Under the pieces are notes generated by a model. That model was given only the letters and a program-made list of their open reading frames with translations, had not been told where the DNA came from and searched no databases. Of a DNA stretch of 64,000 nucleotides, positions 48,748-58,031 are shown one piece after another (within the stretch, counting starts at the first letter, position 1; each line of letters opens with the position of its first letter). A program made the translations under genes and the position numbers. The stretch comes from Dermanyssus gallinae (taxonomy: Eukaryota > Arthropoda > Arachnida > Mesostigmata > Dermanyssidae), in NCBI GenBank assembly GCA_003439945.1, contig QVRM01007074.1, positions 1 to 64,000 of the forward strand, given 5' to 3'.

Positions 48748-51700
48748 TTATGAGCATTCTCGCTCAAGCTGAGAAAGCGACACGTATTCCGTACAATCAG
48801 GTAGATGGTAGAGGGGACATGGGCCGCCACAACGACGGCATCTGCAGTCCTCCTTGGGTTCATGAAACCCAGCAGACCGGCATAGTAGATGATGAAATCC
48901 GTGAACACTGTAGCGAGTAGTGAGGTGACGACATGGCCGGAGAGCGTCCTTCCAGGCCTGGTTAGTCATAGCTGGTGATAGATAAAATTCTCTGGGAATA
49001 AGAGACACTTTTTGAGAATACTCATGCCGAAACGTTTCCAGAGCGACTGTCTGCGGCAAATTAAAGCGGTCTACGAGTTCATCAATAAATGATACTGAAC
49101 CCGCGAGCATGTACACTAATCTGTTGCGCGAATTTGATGGGAGGCCAAGTACTCGCTTCAAGAAGGCTGGCTTCACCCTATCCAACTGCCATAACTGCGA
49201 AGTGCTAAGGTGTTTCCATGTCACTTGAATTCCGTAAGCAGCTACGGATGCCACTTTGAGCGTAAATAATGTCATGGCCGTTTGGACGGACAACTGTGTT
49301 GGGTTTCTGATACCCGCTGCCGCGATAAGTGCTTTTCTACAACGCTCAGTTACATGCTGTGAAAAAGTTGTACCTCGAGACGAGAAAATTACCCCGAGAT
49401 AGCAAAAGGTCTCTACAAACTGCACTTGCTCACCGTGAAATCGCAGTTTATCTGCGCGGGCTCGTTGCCCGCCACGCCGAAACTTAACAGCCTTGGTTTT
49501 TGACACGTTTACTATGAGGCCATTCTGCGAGAAATATTCATCCAGTGTGCAAAGAGCAGCCTGCAGGTCAGTACGGATTCTGCTGAATATTACCAGATCA
49601 TCTGCGTAGAGCAGGGTCATGACCGTTGAGTGCCGCTCTTTCATGATGCGTGGCAGATCACTGAGTAACGTTATAAATAGCAATGGGCTGAGATTATCGC
49701 CTTGCGGATACCCAGTCGTCTGATCAAACGTGTTATGCTCGCACACACCATCATCGAGAATAATTTGGTTAGCCCTCAGAAGTGCGCAGAGTAGAGTGAG
49801 CATTCGCGGTCCGACTCCGGCCTGTCCCAACTTCTTTAAGACAATGTTACGGGGTGCGATGTCGAAGGCAGATTTTAAATCAATAAAAACCGCAAACAAC
49901 GGGAGTTTTTTTCGGTTTAATGAGATTGTGATCTGCTCGAGAAGTACTTCGCAGGCTGAGATAGTGGAACGCCCGGTCCTGAAGCCATGCTGCTCATCTG
50001 GAAGAAACCCCAGTGCTGTCAGAAAATTCGTGAGACGTCTTGTCAGTATGCTTGAGAGTAGTTTGTAGACACAACTTCTTTTTGATATCGGCCGCCACGC
50101 AGCAGGGTCCGAAGGATCTCCTTTTCCTTTTGGAATTACTTTAAGAAGGCATTCATACCACTTGGCTGGCAGAGCGCCCTCAGAGAGGCATCTGTTAAAA
50201 AGGGACTGCCATATAGGCACGAGGAGATGTCCCTGCCGAAGGTGTTCATTCCTTACAAGATCTGGCCCGAATGCCTTGTTATTTCGTATACGAGCGAGGG
50301 CAACATTGACTTCGTCTAGACTAAACGGTTCATCAAGAGCCTCAGAGAAAAATCTCTCGGGAGTTTCGAGCTCGTACGAATTAGGAATCTCGAGAGGTAC
50401 CGTATCCGCGTGGGTGAAAGCTGCTTGAAAGTGGCCCAAGAGTTTTTCAGATGGGATTGGACAGCTCGTAAAGTTGTGAGGCTGTCGTATAATGAGGTGG
50501 GGTTCTTGTTGTGCTTTTAGTATGAGAAGGCGTTCTTGATGGTCAGCAAATGACCGCCTCTTGAGGTCTTGAAGCTTCCGATAATGTTGTCGTGTGATTG
50601 AGTAAATAGCCGCCGCAGCTGGGTCATATGACGATTGGTGGAGGGCTCTAAGTAGAATTTGCCTCAGCGCAAAGCAATCACTGTCGTACCAGCGTGGAGA
50701 GCGCCGCATATTTGGAAGTGATTTAGAAGCTGAGTTTATAAGGACGCTGGTGACTTCAGCTATTGCCTCATCAAGGGGGCCGTGCTGTAGCCTGTCCGGG
50801 TTAATCCGAGAAAGCAGCGAAATAACCATGTTGTTATCAAGGCGCTTCCCTACGCCTGTGCGTCGTTTATTAGCACTAATCGATTTAATAGAGAGCTTGA
50901 GAACCACGGGGATATGTTTCTTAATCCCCGTCAGTAAGACGTGGAAAGCCGGCCCTTCATATGTCACACAATTTGGTGGGGCTGAAGTTGCAAAAATGTC
51001 GATTGTTGAGCATCCCGTTCTTCCCATAGAGCCAACCCGTTGCAGGTTGGCATCGGCATAATAAGTGGGGGTGCCCCTATCGGTACACACCCACAAGCCG
51101 TATGCATCGAGTGACTCTAACAGAGCGGTAGTCCGTTTACTCGGAGGGTCTTGCTCCAGCCGACAATTGAGGTCCCCAGCTAGCAGTATTGTCTGACCAA
51201 CGTCAACGAAGCTCATAGCAATGCTAATCTTCTCCAGTAATTGGTCTGTACTGTCACCGCTTCCCGAGTTAGCACTGCTGTACATGGCAATCAACAAAAG
51301 TGTGGATGACGAAAGGACTACAACATTATTCTCTGAGTAGAGCAGGTTCATGTTTCCAAGGCGAGGACCAGTAAGAACAGATACGCCACCTGTGGGACGA
51401 CCGCGAGCGACTCGTTGAGAGCAACAGTGAAAACTATAATATCCGGGTACATCGAAACGTTGAACGGAAAATGTTTCTGTCAGGACAACGACGTCGAATC
51501 CTGATAGTTGGTTACATAGTCCAGATTCTCTCATACTTCGAAATCCTTCGCAGTTAAATTGGCATATTACTAGTTGTGGTTGCGTTTGTTTTGATTGCTT
51601 GCCTTCGGCGTCCGCCAGTTGTTGTGCTGTGAGCTGAACACTGTTTTGAGCTCTTTGAGGTCTTGCATCATTTTCATGACGAACTCTTGGAGATTGGGTT

Positions 51701-51807
51701 TGGGGGGTGCTATAGCCTGACGTTGTTGTTCCACTGGCCGTGCTGGTCGATTTCTCAGGGTTGTTGGCCGATTCCTCAGGGTTGTTGGCCAAGAAGCGGG
51801 TTTCCAA
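48748..51807 (-). CDS. LINE ORF2: endonuclease and reverse transcriptase
   Basis: A 1,019-residue open frame. Residues 1-78 are Ser/Thr/Gln-rich and overlap ORF1 in another frame. The APE-type endonuclease starts near 79 (LVICQFNCEGFRS), with TET near 110, LLAGDLNC near 210 and a final KHIPVVL block near 305. RT blocks are IPKGKGDPSDP.AWRPIS, QHGFRTGRST, FIDLKSAFD, GYPQGDNLSPLLF, and the catalytic LLYADDLVIF near 734. The thumb follows (TFCYLGVIFSS), and a Cys/His cluster C.C..CGGPCPLYHLPDC is near the end (about 985-1,002). It would nick target DNA and prime reverse transcription of its own RNA. No frameshift or lost catalytic residue was seen, so it may be competent. The start is uncertain: Met1 is the first in-frame ATG, but translation may depend on ORF1 termination. 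Confidence 0.93.
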   Translation of the reverse strand: METRFLANNPEESANNPEKSTSTASGTTTSGYSTPQTQSPRVRHENDARPQRAQNSVQLTAQQLADAEGKQSKQTQPQLVICQFNCEGFRSMRESGLCNQLSGFDVVVLTETFSVQRFDVPGYYSFHCCSQRVARGRPTGGVSVLTGPRLGNMNLLYSENNVVVLSSSTLLLIAMYSSANSGSGDSTDQLLEKISIAMSFVDVGQTILLAGDLNCRLEQDPPSKRTTALLESLDAYGLWVCTDRGTPTYYADANLQRVGSMGRTGCSTIDIFATSAPPNCVTYEGPAFHVLLTGIKKHIPVVLKLSIKSISANKRRTGVGKRLDNNMVISLLSRINPDRLQHGPLDEAIAEVTSVLINSASKSLPNMRRSPRWYDSDCFALRQILLRALHQSSYDPAAAAIYSITRQHYRKLQDLKRRSFADHQERLLILKAQQEPHLIIRQPHNFTSCPIPSEKLLGHFQAAFTHADTVPLEIPNSYELETPERFFSEALDEPFSLDEVNVALARIRNNKAFGPDLVRNEHLRQGHLLVPIWQSLFNRCLSEGALPAKWYECLLKVIPKGKGDPSDPAAWRPISKRSCVYKLLSSILTRRLTNFLTALGFLPDEQHGFRTGRSTISACEVLLEQITISLNRKKLPLFAVFIDLKSAFDIAPRNIVLKKLGQAGVGPRMLTLLCALLRANQIILDDGVCEHNTFDQTTGYPQGDNLSPLLFITLLSDLPRIMKERHSTVMTLLYADDLVIFSRIRTDLQAALCTLDEYFSQNGLIVNVSKTKAVKFRRGGQRARADKLRFHGEQVQFVETFCYLGVIFSSRGTTFSQHVTERCRKALIAAAGIRNPTQLSVQTAMTLFTLKVASVAAYGIQVTWKHLSTSQLWQLDRVKPAFLKRVLGLPSNSRNRLVYMLAGSVSFIDELVDRFNLPQTVALETFRHEYSQKVSLIPREFYLSPAMTNQAWKDALRPCRHLTTRYSVHGFHHLLCRSAGFHEPKEDCRCRRCGGPCPLYHLPDCTEYVSLSQLERECS

Positions 51808-52823
51808 ACCTCCTCCCTTGGCGGCTCTACGATGCTCGGGGGAACCCTGGCCACTTTTTCCTTTTTTGCGAGTTTCCTGTTTGGAAAATCCTTTTTTGAA
51901 ACGTCTTTTTCTAACTTAGTGTTAAAAAAGCGTGCGACGCTTCTGGCAGTTGCTTGGGCTATTTGATCTGCCGTTTCGGGGCCGTACTTCCTTTGATTGA
52001 ATCGAACAAGATCCGATTGAATTTTTGTCAGAGGCATGTACTTTAGCAGGTTGCCTTCAGAGAGACTCTGCAGATCAGAATTTGCTTTTTGACAGTACTC
52101 TGGGATTGTCACAGGCACTGAAAGCACCGTAAATTCTGAATCAGGGTGGTTTGCCTTTAACCACTCAGCAAAGCCACGGACAGCTGATAACATTTTGGTA
52201 CCTTCTAGTTGCAACACCTCGTAGTCGCCTGGATGAAAGAAGACTGCGCTGGTCTTTTCGATATCCAAGTCTGTCATGGCTCGTTTCAGTATATCCTCCG
52301 CTGATTGGCCTGATGAGTTGATAACTTTGATGTCCAGTTTTTTGGGAAGAAGGGAGCGAAGTTTCTTCTGGAACAGCTTGACATCGTTTCCAACAAGCAA
52401 GACACGCTTTTGTTTCCGAGCAGGCTCCATTTCGGCCTCAGTTGGTGAGACAACTAACGATGGGGTTGGAGCAGATTGTGCCGACTGTTGGAGTTTTTCA
52501 ATCAGTTGATTCTGTTGTATCATCTTATTCTCGAGCTGAGCGATGTGACGGAAGATGGACGCCAAAGCCGAATTCAACGAACTTAATCTAGGATCGGTGG
52601 ATAGCAGGTTCATGCATTGATATATCACGCCGCCTCGGTCCACAATTGTATTTTGTCCGCCGGCAAGTCGACAAATTAGGCAGTTCCACGGTTGTGATAT
52701 CGCGCCTGTTTGCTGCGTGCACGATGTATGGAACCAGTTCGTGCACGAACCACATAGGAGTGTCACAGGCTCGGATTCTGCGCCTGTTCGGCAGATGAAG
52801 CAGATATCGCCCGCATGAGCCAT
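51570..52823 (-). CDS. LINE ORF1: PHD finger, coiled coil, SGNH-like domain
   Basis: The start ATG at 52,823 is chosen because the PHD finger begins at once; an in-frame extension to 53,036 only translates a tRNA-like leader. The protein is 417 residues. Residues 8-51 form a C4HC3 PHD finger (C8, C11, C24, C27, H32, C35, C48, C51). Residues about 82-116 look like a coiled coil (LNSALASIFRHIAQLENKMI). Residues about 138-300 resemble the SGNH/GDSL esterase-like domain of some CR1 ORF1 proteins: VLLVGNDV stands where a GDS catalytic-Ser block would be, and FFHPGD where a G.ND block would be. The Ser is absent, so an RNA- or protein-binding role is more likely than hydrolysis (inference). The C terminus is basic, with a short TTLRNRP duplication. 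Confidence 0.88.
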   Translation of the reverse strand: MAHAGDICFICRTGAESEPVTLLCGSCTNWFHTSCTQQTGAISQPWNCLICRLAGGQNTIVDRGGVIYQCMNLLSTDPRLSSLNSALASIFRHIAQLENKMIQQNQLIEKLQQSAQSAPTPSLVVSPTEAEMEPARKQKRVLLVGNDVKLFQKKLRSLLPKKLDIKVINSSGQSAEDILKRAMTDLDIEKTSAVFFHPGDYEVLQLEGTKMLSAVRGFAEWLKANHPDSEFTVLSVPVTIPEYCQKANSDLQSLSEGNLLKYMPLTKIQSDLVRFNQRKYGPETADQIAQATARSVARFFNTKLEKDVSKKDFPNRKLAKKEKVARVPPSIVEPPREEVWKPASWPTTLRNRPTTLRNRPARPVEQQRQAIAPPKPNLQEFVMKMMQDLKELKTVFSSQHNNWRTPKASNQNKRNHN

Positions 52824-53455
52824 GATCTTATTACTGACTAGCTGGCACTCGTAAAAACGTGAAATCACTGCTAAAAATGTCGCTAAAAATATGTTACTAA
52901 AATCAATCGGCGTAAAAGCGCTAAAAAGAGACCCAGATAAAACACAAAACATAAAAACTTTTCTGTATTTACCTGGAATTGAACCAGGGACCTTTTGTTG
53001 GTAATCCGGGGCCCTACTGCTTAGCCATATCGTCACTTGCTTTGGTAACTGACGATGTCCTATAACCCCCTCAACCAGATAAGGTTTTGGAAATGGTGTA
53101 AAATTAAAATTTCAAGCGCTGATTTTCACTCAAAACGCACGCACGTACACACTCACTGATACGTTTGGGCTTCACGTTGGTGCGAAACATAGGCAGGGCT
53201 GCTGCGGGTGCTGCCGTGTGCGCTAGTAAAGCTGTAAGTCATAACGGCAGTCAAACGGCGTGAAAGTTCCGCATTATCTGTTGGATGTTTCCAGGACAGT
53301 AAGAGCTATGGGTGTTATCCAGAAAGCTCTAAGAACTGTGCTCAGTTTTCGCGGTACAACTTTGCTTTAGAAACGCCGCCCAATCACCGGATTGACCACA
53401 GTTCAGCGGAGCACAAGCAAAACACGACCGCACGGCAGTGCGATCAGCTGATCAC
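52824..53455 (-). promoter_or_regulatory. 5' leader of the second LINE with a tRNA-like segment
   Basis: The 632-bp region between the 5' end of the element and the ORF1 ATG. At about 52,965-53,040 (minus) it contains an A-box-like block (ATATGGCTAAGCAGTAGGG) and a B box (GGTTCAATTCC) inside a perfect 5-bp T-stem pair (CCTGG/CCAGG), with an anticodon-loop-like TTACCAA. The 3' half of the anticodon stem does not pair. It may be a tRNA-derived internal promoter or a small tRNA-like insertion; it is not a functional tRNA. Confidence 0.55.
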
Positions 53456-55613
53456 TTTCTATCGGGTGGCCCGCCATCACGAGGTTAATGCCGGTCGTCC
53501 TCTTTCTGCCTGTTAGGTACATCGCCTCCGTCTTGTCGGGTGCCAGTTTCAAGTGATGGGACTCCATCCACTCGGACACCATTGACAAGGCCTCATTGGC
53601 GGCGCTCTCCAGGGCTCTTTCGGTCCTGGCCGTTATCATGAGTGCAAGGTCATCAACGTACGCCAACGTCTCCACCCCATACGGGAGACCTGGGATCTCG
53701 AGCACCCCGTCGTAAGCTATGTTCCAGAGCACGGGTCCTATAATCGAGCCCTGTGGGACTCCGGCAGTAACCTCGTACTCCTGCCCCCCTGCAACCAAGC
53801 CTCTGTCATCCAGGTAGGATGAAATCATTCGACGGAGGTAGAGGGAAAAGCCCTTCCTCTTCATCGCCTCCACAATTACTTTCCAATTCATTGTGTTGAA
53901 GGCATTTTTGACATCCAGGAGGATCAGGAGCACGAATCCCCTTGTTTTAGGGGTCTTCATAGTCTCCTCACCCGCCCGTTTCAGAACCTTCTTTAGAGCC
54001 CCTAATGCGGATCTGCCCTTCCGGAAGCCGTACTGGGCATCTGATAGGGCGTTCTTTTCCTGAATCTCGTCGTTTAGTCTCTTGACTATAACGTTCTCCA
54101 GGAGCTTACCCATGGCGTCAATGAGGCATATGGGCCGGTAAGCCGAAGGCCGCGTCTTCCTCCCGGGTTTGGGGATTAGAACCAGGCTTGCCCTTTTCCA
54201 CAGCCTCGGGAATCTCCCCTCTCTCAAAAGCTTGTTGGCAAGGTCTTGGAAGACCTTAGGCCACCTTTTGACCAGTAGCCTCGCTACCTCTGGGGGAATT
54301 CCGTCTAGGCCGGGCGCTTTACCAGTTGCCAACCGATTCCGGGCTTGTTCGACCTCCTCCAGCGTCACCTCCGGAATGTTTTCCGGGGTGACCGAGAACT
54401 CCTCGTTTTCTCTCCGCGGCTGTGCCGGAAAAAGACCGGTTACAGTCTCCCGCAGCACATCCGGGGGGAGTTTCGGGGGAGGTCTCCGGAGTTTGGCCAT
54501 AACTATTCGGTACGGCAGGCCCCATACGTCGCTCTCCACCGCGTCTATCAGCTCTTTCTCCGCTCGGGCTTTACTTTTGGCGATGAGTCCTCGGAGTCTC
54601 AATCGAGCAGCCTTGTACTCCGTCATTTGGGATTCAGCTCTTGCGGTCTCTCGCTCCCCGTAAAATCCCACCCGTCGTTTTCTTTGCGTTAACCAGCTGC
54701 GTGTTCTCGTGAAAATCCTATTTAGCCTAATGCAAGCCCTGCGGGCAGCTGCGATCCCTTTGTTCCACCAGTAATTAGGAGGGTGGCGGCTCCCATGGTG
54801 TTGTGAGGGAGCAGCTTTCTCGCATGCTGTAGAGAGTATGCTAATTATTTGATATTCATCCCCCACCGTGTCTCCCAGTTGTTTGCAACCCTCGTCTATT
54901 TCAGCCACTAGAATCTTGGCGTCAAGTTTCCGCATCTGCCATCTCTTACTAGGGGGCGGGGCGAGGGCCACCTCGGGGGTACTGATGGTGAAACAGATGT
55001 ATCTGTGGTCACTCATGGTCTCCTCCGTCTCCCTCACCCTCCACTCTACCACCAGTGGAAAGGCCGCCTCATTGACCATTGTTAGGTCAATGAAGGCCGT
55101 CTTGCTCCCTCTGGAAAAGGTGGGGACCCTTCCGTCATTAAGAACCATTAGACTTTTTTCAGCCATCCACTCCTGTAAAGTTTGGGCCCGTCTAGTTGTG
55201 GTTCGGCTACCCCATGCTATGCTGGCTGCGTTAAAATCCCCGGTGATCACTACCCTCTTACCTGCATGTGCCCCCGCGCTCTGGGCAAGTTCCTCGAGGA
55301 ATTCCTCGAATTCCTCCTCCTCCCTGTTGGGAGAGAAGTAGCAGCTATAGATGACCCCTACCCGGTCAATCTCCAGCCAGGAGAACCCCCTCCCCGACCC
55401 CCCGCCCCTAATCGCGAGGTTTCTCTCGGAACCCGTCCACCAGATTGCGGTATCCGCCTCTGCGTCAGATACCCAGTCTGCCTTCCGCTTGGTGATCGCT
55501 ATGTTTGGCTCGGAAAGCAGGCAGAGACCTATAGACTCTCTGCGTACTATCTCATCGAGCATGTCATGCGCCGCCCTGCAGCGGTTAAGGTTTACCTGAA
55601 GTATCTTTAACAT
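53456..55613 (-). CDS. R1-type ORF2, N-terminal part (split gene)
   Basis: It starts at an ATG overlapping the ORF1 stop by 7 nt (ATGTTAA), a common R1 arrangement for termination-reinitiation. Residues 1 to about 225 are an APE-type endonuclease (LQVNLNRCRAAHDML, LSEPNI, GDFNAASIAWGS, SDHRYICFTI). RT blocks follow: LVLIPKPGRK, SAYRPICLIDAMGKLLE, QYGFRKGRSA, LLDVKNAFNT, AGVPQGSIIGP, and the catalytic TLAYVDDLALM near residue 650 (YVDD, as in R1-clade elements). It breaks at ...GHPIE, where the inner LINE entered; the last codons up to 53,403 in this frame come from the inserted element. The other half is at 47,671-48,662. Confidence 0.9.
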
Positions 55614-56799
55614 TGGTCGGATAAAGGGCCCCTACCTACTAAGTTCCAATCACCCTTTCCGTCCTCTGCTGGGATAACGGTTTTCTTCTTATTTTTAGCC
55701 CCCTTGTCTTTATTCCCCTTTTTATTGCTCTTCTTGGTTATTTGGGCTTCTACTTGGGTCTCCTTGCCATCTACCTGTCCCTTGGCGACGCCCCTTCGGG
55801 CCTCCCGCCGCTGCTCGACTTGCTCCCTATAGGCCGGGCAAGACATCCTATCCGCTCGGTGCCCCTCTATTCCGCAGACCAGACACTTTGGTGTCGTTGC
55901 TTTGCAATTGGCTACCAGGTGGTCAGGTTCACCACATTTGTGGCATACCCGAGGCACCTGGCTCTCTGCTTTGCAGTCTTGGGCCTTATGGCCCGGCCTA
56001 TGACACTTGTAGCAGTTGGGGAGCCTAATCCACTCCTCAGGTCTGCACCACCTCGAGCCCAGCTTAAGGGTCTTGCGGGAGCATATGGCTCTTGCCGCCG
56101 CCGGGGACGCCGTGACCAGTGCGTACCAAACTTCAGCTCTTCCGAGCCTTGGCTCGGTAGCTGTGATCTTGGCGCCGGCCGGAAGCTGCAAGGCCTTTTG
56201 CAGTTCGCTTTCGACCTGCTCCCCGTCCAAGAGTGGGTCAATCCCCCACAGGGCGATGGTCTGCCCCTGGTTAAGCTCTCGGCAGTCGGCCTGCATCTTC
56301 GCAGATTCCCGAATGGCCGCCGCCATTTTTTCTCCTGCGCCCTTTTCACTCTCCTCTATTCTAATTATAAGGTCACCCTCCTTACTTTTAACTACCCCCC
56401 TAACCGTTATCCCGGCGCCTTCTTGCTGCCTGACTTGTTCTCTAACACCCCGGAGAGTGTCGGCGAAGGTTTTTCCCTCTTCGACCTTAACCCTGAGGGT
56501 GCTCCTTGCTCCCTGCTCCGCCCGGGTGGTAGTCTCCGGTTTGGCTCCGGTCTTCCTTGTTTGTCTCGAACAAACCTCTAGGAGGCCACTGCCGTCGCCG
56601 GTCTTACGGCAGCAGATTTCCAGAGCCTGTAGAAGCGTCTGTGTACGGCGCTCCCTTGTGACGTGCATCAACGGGGGTTTCTCCCCGCCAGCCAGCCCCA
56701 GCGCTTTTCCCACGACAGCTTGGAGCACCCCCAGGGTCGTGGTCCCTAGTTCTTCTTCCGGGTTTATCACTCCCACTACCAAGTACCGTTGAGAGGCCG
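55607..56799 (-). CDS. R1-type ORF1 (gag-like, three CCHC knuckles), 5'-truncated
   Basis: About 397 codons remain. Three zinc knuckles lie at about 56,014-55,838 (CYKCHRPGHKAQDC, CHKCGEPDHLVANC, CLVCGIEGHRADRMSC), followed by a Lys-rich tail. Upstream are a helical segment (TFADTLRGVREQVRQQEG) and a region fitting R1 gag (GRAEVWYALVTASPAAA). It probably binds the element RNA in the RNP (family knowledge). No ATG occurs before MHVTRER (56,668); the 11-bp duplication at 56,800-56,810 shows that the codons upstream to 56,863 belong to the flank, not to the gene. The stop overlaps the ORF2 start. Confidence 0.88.
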
Positions 56800-57369
56800 G
56801 ACAGCCAAGGTTATGACTATACCACTGAACGCGATCTAGAAAGAGGTTACAGGCAGAGCTCAATTTGTGTGGTCACCTCTCTGGCTACAAAAGTTGTTCT
56901 CCACTGCGCCCGTGCACAGGGATGGCCCGGAAAGGATGGCAAAACAGGGTTTCTAAAACGCCTTCAATAGCCTACGGAGAGACCATCTACTCAAAGCCGT
57001 CAAGTTGCGGGTACCCGTACTGTTCCGCCAGACAAATCTGGGTTATGGCCAATCATCATAGCTGGTCATGCCCAATAGTGCCATATTGTCGGAGACTGGC
57101 CTTTAGCAGGGCGATCCCATTTACTGTTCTGTTAATGTACCAAGGAATTGGTTTATTCACTGCAGTCGCTCCCTAATGTTTGGTATCTGGATGACGGCGT
57201 TCTGGGCGACGACCTCCCGATCATACTTGATATCCGCAAGCTACTTGACATTATTGAGTTAAGCGGTCTGTTGCTAAACCCGGTGAAGTGTGTGGTATAT
57301 GTCACAGAATATATAATAATAACAGACATTTTTGGCCGTCTTCCGGGCTGCCGTGTAGTGGAAAGACTT

Positions 57370-57553
57370 ATATACTTTCTGGGCTGACTCTCAGCCAAGA
57401 TTTAACGTCCATGGGACTGCTTTTCGCATTGCTTCATAGACGGACCCCCATAAATACAAATGTGCAACGGTGGGGCTCGAACCCGCGCACCTATCTATGT
57501 GTCTCCTTCGATCGCGAGGCGCAGACGAATGCACCACGCAACCGGGCTCGACT
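57370..57553 (-). repeat. tRNA-derived SINE, family B, copy 3 (inside the RT relic)
   Basis: Minus orientation: head with GTTGCGTGGTGCATTCG, B box GGGTTCGAGCCCC, body with catttgtatttatggg, tatgaagcaatgc and gacgttaaatcttggctgag, ending cagaaagta. It is flanked by AAGACTT at 57,363-57,369 and 57,554-57,560. The RT relic resumes on the other side. The most complete family B copy here. Confidence 0.75.
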
Positions 57554-57886
57554 AAGACTTGGCCGCTGCAAGGTGTACCCTGGCTTCCAGGTTGCAAAAC
57601 CTTAGCTAGCCAGAAAAACAAACTGGACTTTGCCATCAACAGGTTACCACAATTAGGTTTTTACTGTGGCCTGTCTCTTTCTGCTGTTCCGTTATAGAGC
57701 TTTCATAGTTATTTAACTTAAACACATTAGGGGAAATACAAAATATTAGGCTGATCCCTACAAGATGATAAAACCAACTAAGGCAGTTAGACAACCTCTC
57801 TGCAAAAAAGTAATTAGCACGCCTAATTAATAGAGACCCTTCTGTTGCTGATATAGCCAGACATCGAACTGTTAGTAGTCAAGGGG

Positions 57887-58031
57887 CTTTATTTTTTTTA
57901 CATGGAAGGTTTGGAAAATGCATAATGCACGGTCGGTGCTGGCAATCGTCAACACCTAGTGTGGGACACTCACCCAATAAAAACCCCAGTCTCCCCCCCC
58001 CACGGTTTAGAACTGAGTTAGACAATACTTC
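57887..58031 (-). mobile_element. 5'-truncated R1-type 3' end
   Basis: Minus orientation. It aligns with the 3' UTR of the large R1-type element (47,443-47,580): a C run, a cactagtgtgrgac-like block, aatgcatgatgca-like block, then an A-rich tail. An imperfect 12-bp direct repeat gtagt(c/t)aagggg flanks it (57,875-57,886 and 58,032-58,043). It is 145 bp with no coding part and interrupts the YLDDG relic. Confidence 0.65.

Larger units (their letters stand above)
48671..53455 (-). mobile_element. Second LINE (PHD-finger ORF1 plus EN-RT ORF2), apparently full length
   Basis: A 4,785-bp element between two copies of GATAGAAA (plus-strand tttctatc at 48,663-48,670 and 53,456-53,463). It has a 632-bp 5' leader, ORF1 of 417 residues, ORF2 of 1,019 residues overlapping ORF1 by 238 nt, a 77-bp 3' UTR and a short taaataaata-type tail. 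Both ORFs are unbroken. The clade is uncertain: the PHD-type ORF1 suggests the CR1 group, and there is no RNase H domain. It is the youngest visible layer in this stack. Confidence 0.88.
47443..56799 (-). mobile_element. R1-type LINE, 5'-truncated, carrying a nested LINE
   Basis: The minus-strand element ends in a 26-nt poly(A) tail (T run at 47,443-47,468) and is flanked by the 11-bp direct repeat GACAGCCAAGG at 47,432-47,442 and 56,800-56,810. Without the nested LINE (48,671-53,455) and one 8-bp duplication it is about 4.56 kb. It encodes ORF1 with three CCHC knuckles and ORF2 with APE endonuclease, YVDD-box RT and a C-terminal CCHC, the R1-clade plan. The 5' border falls inside ORF1, so this is a 5'-truncated copy. 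R1 elements are best known for 28S rDNA insertion; here the target is unrelated sequence. A related 3' end lies at 57,887-58,031. Confidence 0.88.

Noticed and set aside
52824..53036. 71-codon N-terminal extension of LINE ORF1
   Set aside because: It translates the tRNA-like leader; the ATG at 52,823 leads directly into the PHD finger.
52965..53040. Functional tRNA gene
   Set aside because: The anticodon stem does not pair on its 3' side and no full acceptor stem is present.
56800..56863. N-terminal codons of R1 ORF1 beyond 56,799
   Set aside because: They start at a TTG, not an ATG, and lie outside the 11-bp target duplication, so they are flanking DNA.
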